Assembly (NCBI RefSeq): GCF_024347395.1
Contig: NZ_AP025472.1
Location: 682,001-746,000 of the forward strand
Source: Vibrio cortegadensis
GTDB lineage: Bacteria; Pseudomonadota; Gammaproteobacteria; Enterobacterales; Vibrionaceae
Length of the DNA: 64,000 nt
Direction of reading: 5' to 3'
The translations under genes were made by a program, and so were the position numbers. Below, piece after piece: positions 62,206-64,000 of this stretch; positions within the stretch are counted from its first letter, which is position 1, and every line of letters begins with the position of its first letter. The notes beneath the pieces were generated by a model that was not told where the DNA came from, searched no databases, and saw only the letters and a program-made list of their open reading frames with translations.

Positions 62206-63414
62206 ATGCGAAATTTAACTATTCTCGGCGCAACGGGTTCAATTGGCACTAGTACCCTCAAGGTTGTAGAGCAAAACCCTGAACATTTTTCAGTTGTTGC
62301 TCTGGCTGCCGGAACCAATGTAGAGAAAATGCGTCAGCTGTGTGAGAAATGGCGACCAAAATATGCAGTGATGGCAAGTGATGATGCTGCTAAGTTATTA
62401 AAAGAACAGCTATTAACATTAAAAATCTCAACTCAAGTACTGTCAGGCTTGGAAGGGATGAATCATATCGCTTCATTTGATGAAGTGGATACGGTGATGG
62501 CGGCTATCGTTGGCGCAGCTGGACTTATCCCTACTATGGCGGCGGTACAAGCGGGTAAGCGAGTGTTGTTAGCGAATAAAGAAGCTCTGGTGATGTCAGG
62601 ACAACTCTTTATTGATGCGGTAGACAAATTTGGTGCAGAATTATTGCCAGTTGATAGTGAGCATAATGCTATCTTCCAATGCTTACCTAGTGAGATCCAA
62701 ACTAACTTAGGTCGATGTAACCTCGAACAGAGTGGTGTTGATAACATACTACTGACCGGATCCGGTGGCCCATTTCGTTACACTGATGTCAGTGAGTTAA
62801 GTGCGGTTTCCCCTGCGCAGGCTATTGCTCATCCTAACTGGGCTATGGGGCCGAAAATCTCGGTTGATTCTGCGACAATGATGAACAAAGGTCTTGAGTA
62901 TATTGAAGCTAAATGGCTGTTTAATGCCTCCAAAGAGCAGCTGAAAGTAATTATTCATCCTCAATCTGTCATTCACTCAATGGTTCAATATAAAGATGGC
63001 TCGGTGTTAGCTCAGATGGGCGAACCGGACATGTCGACACCTATTGCTTTGACAATGTCCTATCCTCAGCGTGTGGATGCTGGTGTCAAAGCGCTCGATT
63101 TTACTAAAGTGGGGCAGTTGACCTTCCTTGAACCAGATTTCGATCGCTACCCTTGTTTAAAACTTGCGATTGATGCGTGTTATGAAGGGCAATATGCCAC
63201 CACCTCTTTAAACGCAGCCAATGAAGTCGCCGTTGACGCATTTTTGAATAACACACTTAAATTTACGGACATTGCAGCCGTTAATGAAGCTGTATTGTCT
63301 AAGGTCTGCGCGACTAACACCTCTCATTCCATAGATAGCTTGGAAAGCCTACTTGAGCTAGATAGAATGGCTCGAATATTTGCTTTAGAAGCCACTCGTG
63401 AGCGTAAATTATGA
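62206..63414 (+). CDS. ispC: 1-deoxy-D-xylulose 5-phosphate reductoisomerase
   Basis: A 402-aa NADPH enzyme (Dxr) of the MEP isoprenoid pathway. The nucleotide motif GATGSIGTSTL, the ANKEALVMSG block, and the metal-binding DSEHNAIFQCL are visible. Its product feeds the isoprenoids used by UppS. Its stop overlaps the rseP start (ATGA). Confidence 0.97.
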   Translation: MRNLTILGATGSIGTSTLKVVEQNPEHFSVVALAAGTNVEKMRQLCEKWRPKYAVMASDDAAKLLKEQLLTLKISTQVLSGLEGMNHIASFDEVDTVMAAIVGAAGLIPTMAAVQAGKRVLLANKEALVMSGQLFIDAVDKFGAELLPVDSEHNAIFQCLPSEIQTNLGRCNLEQSGVDNILLTGSGGPFRYTDVSELSAVSPAQAIAHPNWAMGPKISVDSATMMNKGLEYIEAKWLFNASKEQLKVIIHPQSVIHSMVQYKDGSVLAQMGEPDMSTPIALTMSYPQRVDAGVKALDFTKVGQLTFLEPDFDRYPCLKLAIDACYEGQYATTSLNAANEVAVDAFLNNTLKFTDIAAVNEAVLSKVCATNTSHSIDSLESLLELDRMARIFALEATRERKL

Positions 63415-64000
63415 TTGATATATTATGGAACTTCGGTTCATTTATCATTGCTTTAGGCATCTTGGTGGCTGTGCACGAGTATGGGCACTTCTGGGTAGCC
63501 CGCCGCTGCGGCGTAAAAGTGGAAAAATTTTCAATTGGTTTTGGTAAATCAATCTGGAGAAAAATGGGTAAAGATGGGACCGAATATAGCCTTTCAATGA
63601 TCCCATTAGGCGGGTACGTAAAAATGCTCGACTCTCGTGTTGATGAAGTGCCTGAAGACCAAAAACAGTACGCGTTCGATCAAAAAGCATTATGGAAGAG
63701 GAGCGCGATTGTTGGCGCTGGTCCTGCTTTTAATTTTGTGTTCGCGATTTTTGCTTACTGGTTGGTGTTTTTAATTGGTATTCCAGCGGTTAAGCCCGTA
63801 GTCGGTGAAGTTATTCCAAATTCAATTGCGGCGCAGTCAGGTATTGAACGTGGAATGCAATTTCAGTCGATCGACGGTGTTAGAACTCTTGACTGGGAAT
63901 CAGTGAATATGGGATTAATTTCTCATATCGGTGATGATGTGATGACAGTCACGCTTACGCCAGTTGATGGTGTTGGTTACGAAGAAGTGAAGACTCTCGA
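63411..64000 (+). CDS. rseP: RseP site-2 protease (3' partial)
   Basis: The first 196 codons of a membrane-embedded zinc metalloprotease that cleaves the anti-sigma factor RseA and signal peptide remnants. The active site HEYGH appears in VAVHEYGHFWVARRCG within the first helix. A PDZ domain begins near residue 115 (KPVVGEVIPNSIAAQSGIERG). The gene continues beyond the window edge. It starts at ATG 63411 inside the ispC stop. Confidence 0.95.
   Translation, partial: MIDILWNFGSFIIALGILVAVHEYGHFWVARRCGVKVEKFSIGFGKSIWRKMGKDGTEYSLSMIPLGGYVKMLDSRVDEVPEDQKQYAFDQKALWKRSAIVGAGPAFNFVFAIFAYWLVFLIGIPAVKPVVGEVIPNSIAAQSGIERGMQFQSIDGVRTLDWESVNMGLISHIGDDVMTVTLTPVDGVGYEEVKTL

Overview
The window looks like a chromosomal segment of a member of the Vibrionaceae (Vibrio or a close relative). 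The evidence is gene content: an OmpK-type Tsx porin, a complete Na+-translocating NADH:quinone oxidoreductase operon with apbE and nqrM, a VarA/CsrB regulatory locus, and Vibrio-type DUF genes (DUF3622, DUF3549, DUF3461, DUF4250). I see no transposase, integrase, phage gene, CRISPR array, rRNA or tRNA. The window reads as core genome.

Layout. 1-1240: tcdA (5' end cut off) and csdE, for cyclic t6A and sulfur transfer. 1420-3047: a DUF3622 protein and an AstE/AspA-like deacylase. 3177-6471: a pilE-like pilin divergent from a four-gene minor-pilin operon (fimT, pilW-like, an unusual 426-aa PilX-like protein, pilV). 6752-12174: an AbgT transporter, the glutathione-dependent formaldehyde pathway (fghA, frmA) with a divergent LysR regulator, and tadA. 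12290-18566: a previously uncalled 44-codon basic ORF, mltF, and purL with a PurR-like operator. 18654-25982: csdA, panE, ompK, ampG, a periplasmic cyclophilin, yajG and rlmG. 26181-34219: bolA and nqrABCDEF-apbE-nqrM. 34303-43755: two diguanylate cyclases flanking dinB (LexA box), a RecQ-like helicase, a Gre-like protein, a YggN-like protein and an NSS-family transporter. 43881-48724: DUF4250, yaeP, a DUF533 protein, proS, trmO, yaiI and a small coiled-coil protein. 48725-49431: a CsrB-family sRNA gene with a VarA/GacA box upstream. 49514-52973: a GNAT, DUF3301, DUF3549, yqcC-truC and DUF3461. 53135-64000: glnD, map, then rpsB-tsf-pyrH-frr-uppS-cdsA-ispC-rseP (rseP cut off at the window edge).

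How the genes work together. NqrB and NqrC carry the SGAT flavinylation motifs, ApbE attaches the FMN, and NqrM helps assemble the enzyme, so one locus holds both the complex and its maturation factors. FrmA and FghA form a two-step formaldehyde detoxification route. The csdA, csdE and tcdA genes form one functional group but are split by about 17 kb. Several RNA-modification enzymes are scattered through the window: TcdA, TrmO, TadA, TruC and RlmG. The last 10 kb is the conserved translation / UMP kinase / envelope-lipid cluster. It opens with a structured S2-type leader and has an attenuator-like hairpin between rpsB and tsf.

The most notable items beyond ordinary coding genes are the CsrB-type RNA at 49024-49431 (about 25 GGA motifs by eye) with its palindromic activator site, the small basic ORF at 12290-12424 with a perfect Shine-Dalgarno, and a recurring habit of short tandem repeats at gene ends (1830, 36831, 36897, 44493, 45341, 52453), two of which contain a stop codon. 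I did not find a convincing undescribed multi-gene system. Functional names rest on recognised motifs and family resemblance, not on database searches.
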